Of a DNA stretch of 64,000 nucleotides, positions 1 to 11,483 are shown piece after piece; within the stretch, counting starts at the first letter, position 1; each line of letters starts with the position of its first letter. Under the pieces are notes generated by a model. It was not told where the DNA came from. It worked only from the letters and a program-made list of their open reading frames with translations, and ran no database searches. The stretch lies in NCBI GenBank assembly GCA_900095095.1, contig FMBT01000352.1, forward strand, positions 181,575 through 245,574, given 5' to 3'. The translations under genes and the position numbers were made by a program. Source of the DNA: Fragilariopsis cylindrus CCMP1102. Taxonomy: Eukaryota > Bacillariophyta > Bacillariophyceae > Bacillariales > Bacillariaceae.

Positions 1-849
1 CGATGACGATGACATGATTTGCTGTTGTTGTTTGTTGTTGCTTGAAAAATCTAATATATTATATTTCTTCCTTCTTCTGTTTCCTATGTTCCGGGTTTCG
101 CTTTGTTCCTTTTTCTTCTGCTTCTGTTGGAATGGAACGACCTTTCAAATCAATGATATATAAAAAAGCTCAAGAATGGATAATGTTAGCTCTGAATAGT
201 AATTACTGTACAATACTATCGGAACAATCTAGTAATTTTGAAAGACACGATGCATGCATGCCTGCGCAGGCTGTGTCATAACGAACGAATCCTTAAATAA
301 TATTGACATCAACAGATTTTGTTAGGTCCTGGCGATGCATTTGGGACGTACGAAGTACTTACTGGATGTTTGTAGATAATAGAAGAGTAAGAAGGTAGAT
401 AAGATGGTAGGAAAGGTAGGAGGAGACAAGTAAGTACAGTACTGCTGGTAGAAGGAATATCGAAACGTGGATGGAAACGATTTTTGCCAATTCAAGCCTA
501 CATTTTATTTGTGCATTTGTCATAAAATCTGGAATGAGAAAAAGCAAAACGAAGGACCGATGACGCAAAAGATATCAACGCCAGTAGTAGGAAAACGGCG
601 ACAACCACAACCACAACAACAACGAATTAGAATAGGACCAGGACCAGGACAAGAAAACCAGTCGTAGTCGTACAAAGGAGATGTAGGAAAAAAAAGTTCG
701 GTTTGATAAAAGATGGTGTTATCGTATTTTAATTCGAATAGTTAGACGATGTTGTTGTTGTTGTCGTAGTAGCAGTAGCAGTAACGACAATAATAGCAAG
801 TTTCGTTTAGTAGTATATTTACTACTATTGTTGTTGTCGATACTACTAT
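1..849. other. No gene recognised; low-complexity flank
   Basis: I see no supported gene here. The right half holds simple CAA, AAC and GTAGTA-type trinucleotide runs (about 595-840). The short open frames have no recognisable protein character. It may contain the promoter and N-terminus of the GT90 gene that follows. Confidence 0.4.
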
Positions 850-2216
850 TATCCTACTGCAGAAGTTACTGCAACTATATCAAGCTGAAACACATCCTTC
901 TCCATTTTTATCCAGTAAAACAATACACTACCCAGTAAAATTAGAGGTCTTGCTCCACCAATCGAACTATTTGAGTTTCCAACACCCAAAGAACGGATTC
1001 AATTTTATATGGGAGATTGGTATTATCCAATTATAATAATACAACAAAAATAATGATAATAATAATAATAATTACAATAAAGTACAATAATATACATTAT
1101 GTTCTACTATCAAATATTGGACACCAAGTTTTCCAATAAATGGACATCCCTACATCTTTGATGAAAAAATTTACAGCAAATGATCTATGTCGATTCCTGG
1201 AAACGATTCCGTTTGCCCATGGCGTCCACAACGTTCCTATCCGGTGATGCCTACTTATATCATTTTTCAGTCTCTTACATAATAAAATGAACCAACAAGA
1301 ACAAGAAAAGAAGAAAAAAAAATAGTAACACAATACCAACAACAATATTAACAACAATAAAAAAGAGAAGAAACAAATGGTGTTACAATTTGGTGATGGG
1401 AAAGATTCGGCGAAGTTTTTGTCCACACCTTTTCCGATATGGTGAAGACACGATTAAGTCAACGTGTGTACGAAGAACGTTATGGTAGTAGTAGTAGTAG
1501 TAGTAGTAGTAGTAAAAACTTTACTACTACAGGTAATAATAATAATAATAATAGTCCACCAATATTAGGGATGTATCTGATCCATCGACATTATAGTGAT
1601 CATTTTTATGAAGCGGATAAGATATGGGATACCACACCTTGGAATACTAAAAAATCGATATTAATTTGGAGAGGTTCCTCCTCCGGACAACGTCGAACAG
1701 TGATTGAACAATATATTGATTATATAATAATGATAATGCTGCTATTCTTCCCCACCACCACCACCACCGCAACAACAACAACAACAACATCTAGTATTCC
1801 AATTGATATTGCATTTTCTGAAATATTAAAAGTGCATCAAAATAAATTCCAACATCATCCCGATGCATACTATGTCCGTGATGCATTAGTGTCTCACAAT
1901 TATTACAGTATAAATATTTATTAGTCTTAGAGGGATGGGGATTAGCCAGTAATTTAAAATGGATGTTATATTCCAATTCATTGGTATTTATGGCAACCCC
2001 ACAAAGGTGAGTTGGGCGATGGAAGAAAAATTAGTACCGTGGGTACATTATATACCCTTATATGAGAATTATACAAATCTCTCTGAACTATTAGAATGGG
2101 CACGTACACACGATAAGGAATGTTATCAAATGGTGTTATATTCCAGACACTATATCGAACGATTGTCACTCGAAACAAGCACAACAGGAAACACTAGAAA
2201 TATTACAGGGTATTGA
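850..2216 (+). CDS. GT90 (CAP10/KDELC-type) glycosyltransferase, frameshifted
   Basis: Several blocks typical of the Glyco_transf_90 family (protein O-glucosyl/xylosyltransferase-like, secretory pathway) appear in the right order but in all three frames. They are RGLAPPIELFEF then ERIQFYMGDWYY (about 940-1030), ILIWRGSSSGQRR (about 1660-1700), IDIAFSE (about 1800), KYLLVLEGWGLASNLKW (about 1912-1963), then VSWAMEEKLVPWVHYIPLY (about 2009-2065). The family supplies the order: WRG motif, then the nucleotide-sugar region ending in the ALE/VPWVHY block. The frame changes near 930, 1905 and 1985 each need one missing base; the last sits in a run of C. The stretch 1040-1440 also holds a break or an intron that I could not resolve. 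A Ser/Asn low-complexity insert lies at about 1485-1550. The start is not determined. It could be a true pseudogene, but the uniform sign of the shifts favours base-calling deletions. Confidence 0.7.
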
Positions 2217-2777
2217 TCAAATATATCAAATAGATATGGTCCAATATTACAGCAGTGTCCACATCTATGATGTAAACTGCAAATGTATGTGTTGATGTCA
2301 TTGAATGGGGTGCGTACTATTCTCACTTAAGATAAACACAATTTATATTAATATAGACTTAACTGGAATCTCTGCTACTAGCCATCTATTAGCCTATACT
2401 AGGACTAAGAACAGAATGATCTCATGATGTAGGGATGCATTGTCAGAATGAACAAAATGTTAATTTACGCTATGTTTTATTTTTTATTGCGTAGACGTCC
2501 GTCCGGACACGTGAATGAAACTTCTATCCCCATAATCCCAAAAAACGTTCCTTACTTATCTATCTAGCTAGCTTGATTTTTTTCATTTCTTTCCAATATC
2601 TTCCAAGAAACATCTTCCATTCACAGACCAAGAGAGAAGGCAGGACAGTCAGACAGGACAGACAGAAAATATCGTACACGAGTTAGACTCCCCTGCATAA
2701 TCGATCTCTGTATAAATATATCGACCAATTCTCTTTGTTTTTCTCATCGCCCACAGTATTGTTGTTCCGTATTTTTT
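2217..2777. other. Intergenic, nothing recognised
   Basis: AT-rich spacer between the 3' end of the GT90 gene and the 3' end of the minus-strand gene at 2778, so it is a convergent gene junction. I see no coding signal or notable repeat apart from a short CAGGACAGACAG-like tract at about 2640-2670. Confidence 0.4.
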
Positions 2778-3086
2778 TCATTTGATTTGAATGTTAGTGG
2801 CTTTTGGATTATGTCTCTTTCGAGCCATATTGATATATTTCTCTAATACTTCTCTCAAATCCAGTCCCACTATATAATCTCGATCAATCTTGGCATTTGG
2901 ATTTGTATTTGGATTGCAATTTGGTAAACATGCCGTATGGTAGATCTTTCCATCCGGTCCCCGGAACGAAGCAAACTCATGACCCAGCCGTTCAAATCTC
3001 ACTTGTAAGTCACTCCACTTGATAGTTTTATCAATTTCATCCTCATTATACGGTATGATGTTGATGGGGTTATTGTAAGATGCCAT
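2778..3086 (-). CDS. Small hypothetical protein, 102 aa
   Basis: A single open frame begins with ATG at 3086 and encodes 102 residues of balanced, non-repetitive composition, unlike the chance frames around it. Visible segments are IKWSDLQVRFERLGHEFASF, GPDGKIYHTACLPNCNPN and YIVGLDLREVLEKYINMARK. It has no signal peptide and no membrane segment; helices are likely at both ends. Two cysteines five residues apart sit in the middle (ACLPNC). I do not recognise the family. The upstream region (3087-3300) carries a short GAGTT tandem repeat (about 3132-3156). The gene converges on the GT90 gene. I am fairly sure it is coding and have no view on its function. Confidence 0.5.
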   Translation of the reverse strand: MASYNNPINIIPYNEDEIDKTIKWSDLQVRFERLGHEFASFRGPDGKIYHTACLPNCNPNTNPNAKIDRDYIVGLDLREVLEKYINMARKRHNPKATNIQIK

Positions 3087-3943
3087 AATTGAATGTCATC
3101 CGCCTAAGTACGAGAACTGAAATAATTAACGTCGAGTTGAGTTGAGTTGAGTTGAGTAAGACTGCCAACAAGCAAAACAAAATCCAAAAAGAATCTGAAA
3201 GGTACACAATTAACTCCAGCTGAGAGTAGGAATGTACTGATTATAATTGCGTTCCTCTAATGTAGGATAGTGCTGGTGTTGTATTGTAACATTGTGTGTT
3301 ACTTTACCTTTGCCTTCTTCGATGCATCTTTTTTCTTGACACTGAAGTTCTTTCTTATGATTCCATTTTCTATAACAAATTTTGTTTATCATCGTTTGTT
3401 CTCCCGTCGTTCCTTCTTTCCTTCGCCTCTAAGTTACTTGTATTTTTTTATTACTATCGGCATGCATGGTGGCGCGCGCAAAACAAAATAATCAGAATTT
3501 CATGTTTTCGCATGTCCCCCTCGCCTCCCCAAACTCCGAAATAAATGGCTTCACTGTACTAAAAAACTTACGAAGATTTTTTTCACAATAAACAAAGAAA
3601 GGACGACAATATAACCACAACATTCGTCACCGAAGATCTTTATTACAAGCAACAACCTGTTGTTTTTCAATATATCGTCGATTCGATTCGATTCAAGTCA
3701 GTTACACGTATTCGGTTTCCAATCAATCGGCCTATTTTACATAAAAAATAATTGTACTTACATTACTGAATGATAATGTGTGAGGAGGGTGTGGGCGACT
3801 ATTAAAATACTGCGACGACGACGACGACGGCCCAAAACCTCCACATCCGAACGAGAGTGATAGCCCAAGGTCTAAAAAGAACTGATCTGCTTTATCCCCA
3901 GTCATATCCCTTAAACCGAACAACGACGACGACGACGACGACG
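3087..3943. other. Intergenic; promoter regions of diverging genes
   Basis: This stretch separates the minus-strand gene ending at 3086 from the NPRL3 gene on the plus strand. It holds a GAGTT tandem repeat (about 3132-3156), a GATTC repeat (about 3675-3696) and two GAC trinucleotide runs (about 3812-3828 and 3922-3944). No other gene is supported. Confidence 0.4.
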
Positions 3944-6900
3944 ATGATGGATAATAAAAATACCAGCACTGCTACTAGCAACGCTAATGATAATAACAAT
4001 AACAATAATCGTCGAAACTCCTACAGCGCTAAAAGCCATATGAGCACTTCGACCACCAGTACAAGTAGGACAGCCGCTATCAATAACTTTGTTACATCTA
4101 TGAACATTATGGATACCAGCAACGGTAGTCGAAAAAGTATTCTTCTAATAACGATAATGCGTATCACTTCCATCATCGTAGTCCTAGTGGTAGTCCTATA
4201 GTATTGACAGTCGTGATAACAATAACACACAACAGTATGATCATCCTATCATCACAACAATAATAATAATAATAATAATAATAGTAACAAGAAAAAAATA
4301 CGTCGAAGAAGAATAAGAATCCGTTACGTGTATTGGGAATAGCAATAATTATAGATCAGAAAGGTTCAGGTGCACGAATGCTAGCTCGATATCCTACCAA
4401 CAATAGCAATAACAACAGCAGCAATATTCACGACGACGACGACGATGACGATACGATAAGATAATGATACGATGAAGATGATAATGATGATCGTCATCGT
4501 GGTATCGCCGCCGCGGAGCGTGACTCCTCTGATGCAACAGCAGCAACAAAAGCAGCAGCAGCTCCAATAAATCATTCTTATCGGAAGATGATGATTTATT
4601 TTTCACATTAACGGCACGTCAAATGGCAAAATTATTTCGTACTAAAAAGGCACTATGTAATGAACCAATGACACTTCGTGTGAATAAGACTGTCTTTTGT
4701 TGTCATGCTGTTCTATTGGATAATAATAATAATAATATTGTTAATAATAATAATAATAATGATAATGATAGCGAAATAAGAATAATAACACACCTACCGG
4801 AAGTGGTAGTAACGATAGTATTGGAGATAACAACGACAATAGTAACGATGGAAAGCCTCCACCACTGCCACTACCACTGCCGCCGCGTGACGCTTCGTCG
4901 ATTTCTTCCTCCGTTGTCGAAGTTGATCTTGACAATGAGAACAACAACAAAGACGATCAGTTACAACTATTCAGCATTGTAGTAGCACTATCAGGATCGT
5001 CACAACATTCGGCATTGCCATTTTCAAGTTTTTGGGATGCGGGTGGTGGTGGTGTTGGTAGTGGTGCTAGTGGAGAAGATCGTTCGGATTTAGAACGATA
5101 TCTGCGACAACTTACTAACGAAAAAGGTAAAGGCAAAGGCAAAGGCAACGATGAAACCATCACTACCACAAAGAAAGAAAAAAACAAGGATGATGATAAC
5201 CATCACAATCGGTCCTCAAATAGTCGTAAAAAGAAGAAGGAACAAACGGCAGGACGTGTTTCGTCTGCCTTTTTGGCCATTCGGAGAGTCCATATATCGT
5301 TAGTACGATTTTGTAGGGCACTTCATAGAGAAGAGAATCGTTGTGGATATGTAACGTATCAATCTCGGGCCTTATTTCGATTAAGAAACGAACGACAGAA
5401 ACAATGGGAGAAAATGTGGAGTAAACACCACCGTCCAGGATCTTCTTCGGCAGCGACAATGACGACTAATGTTGTTGGTGGCGGCGGGGGTGATCGCAAC
5501 GCAAGTCATCATCATCACCATCACCATACTCCTCAACATTCACGTCAAAATTCTTTCATTGTCACCCCTGGTAGTGGGGATAGCAGCATGTTAGACGATA
5601 CGTTATTAAAAAATGTCTTTGGTAATAACAATGTAAGTGGGGACACATTAAGTGCAGTCGAACGAGAGCAGGAAAAAGAACAGGAAATCCTTGAGTTGAT
5701 GTTAGCATGCAATCCTCAAGATCATTCCAATCACAATCAACAGCAATATCAGCCAGAAGAACAGGACCTACCACAATCGTTTCAACAACAACAATATGGA
5801 AATATGGTACGCGATTTGGTAGCCGTTTTTCATTCACTTTCCCGGAACGATCATGAATACCCTCCAACGCCTAGTTCCTTGCTTTGCGAACGAGACGCGG
5901 TGGTTTATGTGAATCAGCATGTTGCCATACCCATTGAAGCAGCAGGTTTGAATGGTTATTCAGCAGCAGGTGTGATATCGCCGTCGTCATCACGACAGCA
6001 CGTCGACGGAGGATCATCGGTCGTTCGACCCTACTACACGTTGTTGTTTCCACATGCTTCTCCATCAGAATTGTTACAAACATTCCATGCTTCTGGATCG
6101 GCACCTCCGCAACAAATGGAACATCTATTACTTACGGTCAATCCACAAAAATCAATGACACAAATTGCTATCGATGCCAATCTTCCTATGCATACTACAA
6201 TGCAGATTTCATCCTCCCTTGTTGCACACGGAGCATGTATACCATCCCCCATTGTTACGTCACGGTCACGATTGATGTGTCCTGGTAATGATAGTATGCA
6301 AAGAATTCCCGAACTCGCTCTTGAATTTTCTCAAGCCTTTCCTGGGATTAATTTATTTGGTGTTGTTAGCTTTCTAACCACATCATCTAGACATTTAGGA
6401 GATGCAATTGCAGTCCTACTAGATACAGAAAACGAAGAAGGGTCGTGGCTGCGTGAGTCGCTCTTAGCTTCTCCTAAATACCGGTACTACAATAATAATC
6501 GTGGGCGTAGTGGTAGTGGTGGCGGGAACGGGAACGGTGGTATTGCTGGCGATAGTCCCGCTGATGGTGCCGCTGGTGCTGATATTAACAACGGTACACA
6601 TGCATTGTTCCTCGACGAAGAAACGTATTCACCAATACACGCATCGTATGCTTCATCGCGTGGAGGAGGGGCGCAGCCACCTACATCATCAGGAACACAG
6701 GACCAGGATCCTTCGCCATCGATATCGGTTCATCGATGGCTCAAGGATTTGGAAGAATTGCTTTACGCTATCGCAATTTGGCTTCTCTCTCATGGAGTTT
6801 TGACACAGCTCCAAGAATATATGGTTATGGTTGTAGAGATCGAATCATCACCGCCATCACCGTCGACGTTAAAAGCCGATTCGTCATCTTCGTTAATTGT

Positions 6901-7225
6901 GCCACCGTCTTTATCTTCTATATCTGCGCCACCGACGTCTTTGCCAACGACTGCTACTAGTAGTAGTAGTAGTAGTAGTATCACCCCTGCTCCTGGTATC
7001 AGTATTAATAGGAACACCAACAACGATTTTGACGAAAATTTATTTAAAGAATTAATAGAAATGGATTACTTGAATGGGGATATTTCTATTATGGCTTTGT
7101 CTTGGAGAATGGCAATTGATCCTCAAAAATTACGTCGATGGGGGTTGCGACACAAACGAATTCGGGTAGTATCTCGAGTTCCAACATACGGTGATGATTG
7201 GGAACAACCGATACTATCGGCATGA
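3944..7225 (+). CDS. NPRL3: NPRL3/NPR3, GATOR1 complex subunit (frameshifted N-terminus)
   Basis: Nitrogen permease regulator 3 is a subunit of GATOR1 (SEACIT), which with NPRL2 and DEPDC5 restrains TORC1 when amino acids are short. The N-terminal longin-like part is visible in pieces: VLGIAIIIDQKGSGARMLAR (about 4335-4395), then LFFTLTARQMAKLFRTKKAL with NKTVFCCHAVLLD (about 4595-4720), then LQLFSIVVALSG (about 4960). The rest is one open frame from about 4790 to 7225. It includes VHISLVRFCRALHREENRCGY (about 5290), the winged-helix-like PQKSMTQIAIDANLP region (about 6140) and WLLSHGVLTQLQEYMVMV (about 6780). The C-terminal part has LFKELIEMDYLNGDISIMAL (about 7042). Asn, Ser, His and Gly runs make it longer than animal or fungal homologues. 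Frame changes at about 4400-4550 and 4730-4790 each need one missing base, and the low-complexity head at 3944-4320 is also broken. The start at 3944 is a guess. Confidence 0.8.
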
Positions 7226-7872
7226 TCCTCATCAATCGTCACCACGGCTTACTTGAGTCCAGTCTACCAGCTACGAACTACCTATTAATAACATGAACAG
7301 ACACACTAAAAAATCTACTAGGATTTCAGAAAAAGAATTCTACTACGTACTTTATTTAGCTCTGCTTTTGCCTGTTTTATCATTAATCATTTTAGATGAT
7401 GCCAGGATTAAGGCTAGGTCATCGAAATAAATCATTTCTTCTTTGTACATTGACTAGAAGTATTAATCAAACCGGTCTCTAGGAAATATAAATAGATATG
7501 TGCGAATCAATTTTACATACAATTGTACTAGTTTAAGTACAATAATAAATATTATACGAGTGTTAGCATAGCGCACTATTTCGTGGCGGTTGTGTCACAG
7601 TGACGTGTAAGGGACAAAATCACGCATAGTGTTTTTCCGTTTTTCCCCTTCGTAAGAAAGGACTATTTCAGTATTTCTCTTCGTTTCGCTTCATGCTTTG
7701 TTTTTCGTCCATAAATAATAAAAGCAGCAAGCAGAACTCTCGAGAGAGAGAAAATACCAACTAACTAGGCAGTAGTAGCTACCGTAATCCGTATTAGGAC
7801 ACTAACTTCACAACAAGCAGAACGTCAAGAACAGTAACAATTCATACCATTGCTTCTATACAAAACGCAACC
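7226..7872. other. Intergenic and promoter of the DUF6824 gene
   Basis: A spacer of 647 bp. The last 250 bp are probably the promoter and 5' UTR of the gene at 7873: there is an AAATAATAAAAG box at about 7713 and a GAGAGAGAG tract at about 7743. No gene is seen. Confidence 0.35.
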
Positions 7873-9820
7873 ATGGCGACACCAGAACAAGTACCGGTGA
7901 TAAATTATTCGAATTATCCATCATCGGGTATTCCCGCACCTCACGACCATGATGTGCTTTGTGGAAGAGGAGGCGGTACAAACAATCACAGTAAGTCATT
8001 TTTGATTTGTTCGTGTTGTGTTACAGTATTCACGCGATATTTCATCTCATCTTGAAGTAAATTTCGATTTGAAACTAACTTTACCATCCATGTTGTTTGA
8101 TACATTTTGATTCGTTTCTCTAAACAAAAAATAACAATATAATTAATTATTGAAATAAATTAATAATCAGTTGGGAATTCCCATTGGAGGATGTTGGTAG
8201 CGGCAAACAAGCAATTGTATATCACTTTACCGAAACGACAAAAGATGTTGTTATCACGATCAATTGTGAATGCTGTACGGAGTCAGAATCCACCTGGTAG
8301 ATTTTTGCAAAAGGATAGCAAAACAAAATCATGGTCGATGTCGGTGATCAAAAAGCACAAGAAAAAACATCCCAAGCTTTACGGGAGGGTGCACCCGATA
8401 TACGAAAGAAGGTTGCGAATCAAGTTACTTCTTCTACTGATGATGTGACTACAGAGTAAAGGAAACGGATGATGCAGTAGCAACAAATCCATCCATCATC
8501 ATCAACAACGGAACAACCGACGACGACGACTACTGCAACGTCTCTTCTTGCTCCCGAAGGTGCAACGTCTTCTGGAATGGGAGGAAGAATGATGCCACCA
8601 CCTCTCAACAACAACAACAATATGTCGGTACAACAAGTAGCAGCAGTATAGCAATAATGGTTATGTCGCCAGCAGCAACGACAGTCGAATAACATGTACG
8701 GTTCTGTTCCTGCCACGACGAACAACAATAATACGAATAATGGTATTTATTCTGGTATGGTTGGAGGAGGAAGAAGAACAGGAATGAATAATAATTTCCA
8801 GCAATCTCACCCCGTACAGCAGCAGCTGCAGCAGAATAATAATAATAGTTATCAACATCATCAGTATCAACAACAGCAGCAGCATCATCATAATCAGCAG
8901 CAACCAACAACAACAATACTACAACAGTGGGAATAGTAACAACAACGGCACCACTGATCCACCCCAACATTTGATGATTTCGTTGCTGCTCCACCAGAAG
9001 AATTAGATACTCAAGGAATTAGTTTCGGTTCGATGCTATGACAGATTCAGAAATGAATCGACTTCAACAGGCTAGTGCTATGGGTTCGAATAGACAAAGC
9101 CACCAGCAACAGCAACAAGGTCGGTATTCATTGTCACAAAATAATAATAATTACCATGAAATAACCCAGTCGCTCTTCCAACTAGTAATACCCTTGAACC
9201 GACAGGAATTTCTATGGGTGACGTATCAATGATGAGTGCGGGGACGAACTTTCAAATGAAATTAGAAGATATCGGTACGTCATTTGGAACAATGATGTCC
9301 TACAATACACACATCCCGATATGGTCGATGGTGGATTAATGGAGGCAGTTGGGACAAGTTTCGGTTCATTGTCATTAGATATGAATGGCGGCAACAACAA
9401 CGATTATAACAGAGATAAGTTATATAGAACATTAGAAATTGCTGCTGGGGGTGCAGAAGTTCCACCAATGTTTTCTCATGCCGAGCAAAAATCATCTGGA
9501 AATTTATTAGATTGTGATGATACCGACTCTGAAAATTCAGATGATAAAGATAAATTAGTGGCGCAAAAATCACAAGCATGGGAAATGATGCAAACTAAAC
9601 TCATACAGCAAACAAGTAAAGGCAATTCTGTTGGGTCACAGGATTTAATGCCACCACCGCCGGGTAAGTCTACATTTGAAAATATTGAAGTGCACTTCCT
9701 ACTTCCACCTTGGAAAGTAATTTTTCAACTTTATCGGCATGGAGTGCAGCTGATGATGATGGTAATGATTTCACTGTATCCAATTCTCATCTGGTGCTAC
9801 TGTTAAGGGAAGACGAATAG
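7873..9820 (+). CDS. DUF6824 domain protein (one intron, multiple frameshifts)
   Basis: The N-terminus after ATG 7873 carries HDVLCGRGGGTNNH, the hallmark opening of the DUF6824 domain, a family greatly expanded in diatoms and of unknown, possibly nuclear, function. A 180 nt intron (7991-8170, GTAAGT...CAG) splits the domain. It continues with IGNSHWRMLVAANKQLYITL, IVNAVRSQNPPGRFL and, after a one-base shift at 8335, DVGDQKAQEKTSQALREGAP. A low-complexity Asn/Gln/Ser region follows, then LEDIGTSFGTMMS and GTSFGSLSLDM, short acidic or hydrophobic motifs usual in the tails of this family. Breaks near 8335, 8457, 9035, 9180, 9310 and 9690 each restore the frame if one base is missing; further breaks lie in 8500-8940. 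The final frame gives STLSAWSAADDDGNDF and stops at 9820. The intron model and the family are well supported; the exact protein is not. Confidence 0.8.
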
Positions 9821-10325
9821 AATAACCATGACTAATAAGTGTATTATATATCATAGTGGGTGTATTTGTATGTATGTATGTATGTATGTGCGGGGACGTT
9901 GAACCTTTTGGTTTTCCTTCATTCATATGTATAAGTCAAGTCATGTCATTTGATGATCATTCCTTACCAGAAGAAATTATACCGGAAGATCCAAAAATAC
10001 TTTATCTCTGACTGGATCACCGTACCGGAGGGGGGAATAATGGATGGGAGCGATGATTTTAAGATTTCAAGTCGAAAATGTGCCTTGGTCATCCCGTTAT
10101 TTGTTGTTGACGAAAGACGAAGAAACGGAAAAGCTGAACCGAAGACTAGGAATTAGTCTAGTCCTATTACTAGCAAGAATAGACTTGTCTCGTTTCTTCC
10201 CGTTCGGATTATTTTTATTAAATAACTTACTACTGTACTACGTAGTATTACTTTTGGAGCGAATTAAGTAACATTTTTGGTACAACCCTGGGATATTAAA
10301 CAATAAACACTAACAGACCCAAAAT

Positions 10326-10566
10326 AAAACTTTCCGTAGTTGAACAAAGCAGCCTCGCGTACATCTTAGAGTATACTGTTGAAGGTACTCATCCTTTTGT
10401 AAATTAGGAGGGAAGGATGTTGTGTTGGCATACAGTAGCATATTAGTCGTGTATCTCTCCTCTTTTTGTATGTGTGGGAAATCTGAAAAATGAACTAAAA
10501 AAAGTTAATGACTACCGTACGATAGTTGACTCACTCTATAATATTATATATCACGATAATTTTAAT
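10326..10566 (+). repeat. Left copy of a direct repeat flanking the chitinase gene
   Basis: About 240 bp, recognisably repeated in the same orientation at 14727-15003. Shared blocks are TTGAACAAAGCAGCCT, CTCATCCTTTTGTAAATTAG, GGAAGGATGTTGTGTT, TGTATGTGTGGGAAATCTGA and CCGTACGATAGTTGACTCAC, in the same order. Substitutions and small indels have accumulated, so it is not a recent copy. Confidence 0.75.
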
Positions 10567-10667
10567 CTATACTCGATGCTAAAGTTGTTATTATATACTA
10601 GACTAACAAATACTGGAAAAATTTGGCATGATAATTGGCGCTTCCGAATATTGTAATTTCGTGCGTG

Positions 10668-10820
10668 ATGGCGAAACTCCGCGGCACAAGCTTAAGTGCG
10701 ATTTCATCAATGTCGTGGTTCAACGATAGAAAATTCGGTCATTAAGGTCAAAGGACATACATCCATTGTACGTATTTAACAGATGATATTTTGGATTTCT
10801 TTGGACCTTATTGAAGTTCC
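10668..10820 (+). pseudogene. Coding-like fragment, possibly a transposase remnant
   Basis: A plus-strand frame reads MAKLRGTSLSAISSMSWF then NDRKFGH, a stop, and continues in the same frame with TYIHCTYLTDDILDFFGPY. The composition looks protein-like and the LRG...WFNDRKF spacing recalls the end of the DDE domain in piggyBac-type transposases, but the match is short and from memory of the family pattern only. It lies between the two direct repeats. It could equally be chance. Confidence 0.2.
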
Positions 10821-11483
10821 TGCGAATAATATGCCCTTTATAAGGGATGGCTCAAGTAATATTAGTAGTTTTAAGTAGTGCTAGCTAGTAGTCTTTGTTT
10901 ACTTCGTTCACTTTTTAACGCTATCGGAGTACAGGTATTCGGCTCAACCGGGAGTAAAGTGTTCCATTATGTTCTTGAAGTGATATCAAGTTTTAATTAA
11001 TGTGCATGTGCTTCTTGATTCTTCTTTCCCACCATGCATAGCCAGTACTCTGACTAGTAGAATGTCTCTCTTCTAGAGTCTGGAGAAACGTTGGCTGTAA
11101 AACAAAAACGAAACGGAATCAAATTTTTAATATATACTAATATATTATATGTATACTCCCGATCTTGGATAGATCTTGGATCAATTCTAACCGGGATCCG
11201 ATGACTCCCGGTTATTTACATAGGAGCATTTATGTGTCAGCATTATGATATTATGTTGTTCAACGCGCTCGCTCTGCATATGTAATCGATCGGCCACAAA
11301 GATCTCAGAATCGAGCGAACTTTTGGTGAAACGAGCAGAGAGCAAGGGTAGATCGTCATACGCTAGTAACTCGGTCGTGACGAGGACCAAGAAGTAAAAT
11401 CTGCTCACAAAATATTTTATCTACAAACATAAAACAAACATCGATAAAAGAAAAACAAAAAACACAAAAATCTCTTCTGCAAT

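Larger units (their letters stand above)
9821..11483. other. Intergenic 1.66 kb with a direct repeat and a gene fragment
   Basis: A GTAT tetranucleotide repeat lies at about 9868-9888. The stretch also contains the left copy of a dispersed direct repeat (10326-10566) and a coding-like fragment (10668-10820), both listed separately. The region 11100-11483 is probably the promoter and 5' UTR of the esterase-chitinase gene. No intact gene is seen. Confidence 0.4.

Noticed and set aside
1439-1924. Stand-alone 161-codon gene
   Set aside because: Its WRG and IDIAFSE blocks are the middle of the GT90 enzyme, which continues in the other two frames; not a separate gene.
8420-8994. Minus-strand frames opposite the DUF6824 gene
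   Set aside because: Val, Leu and Tyr runs complementary to Asn/Gln repeats; no protein character.
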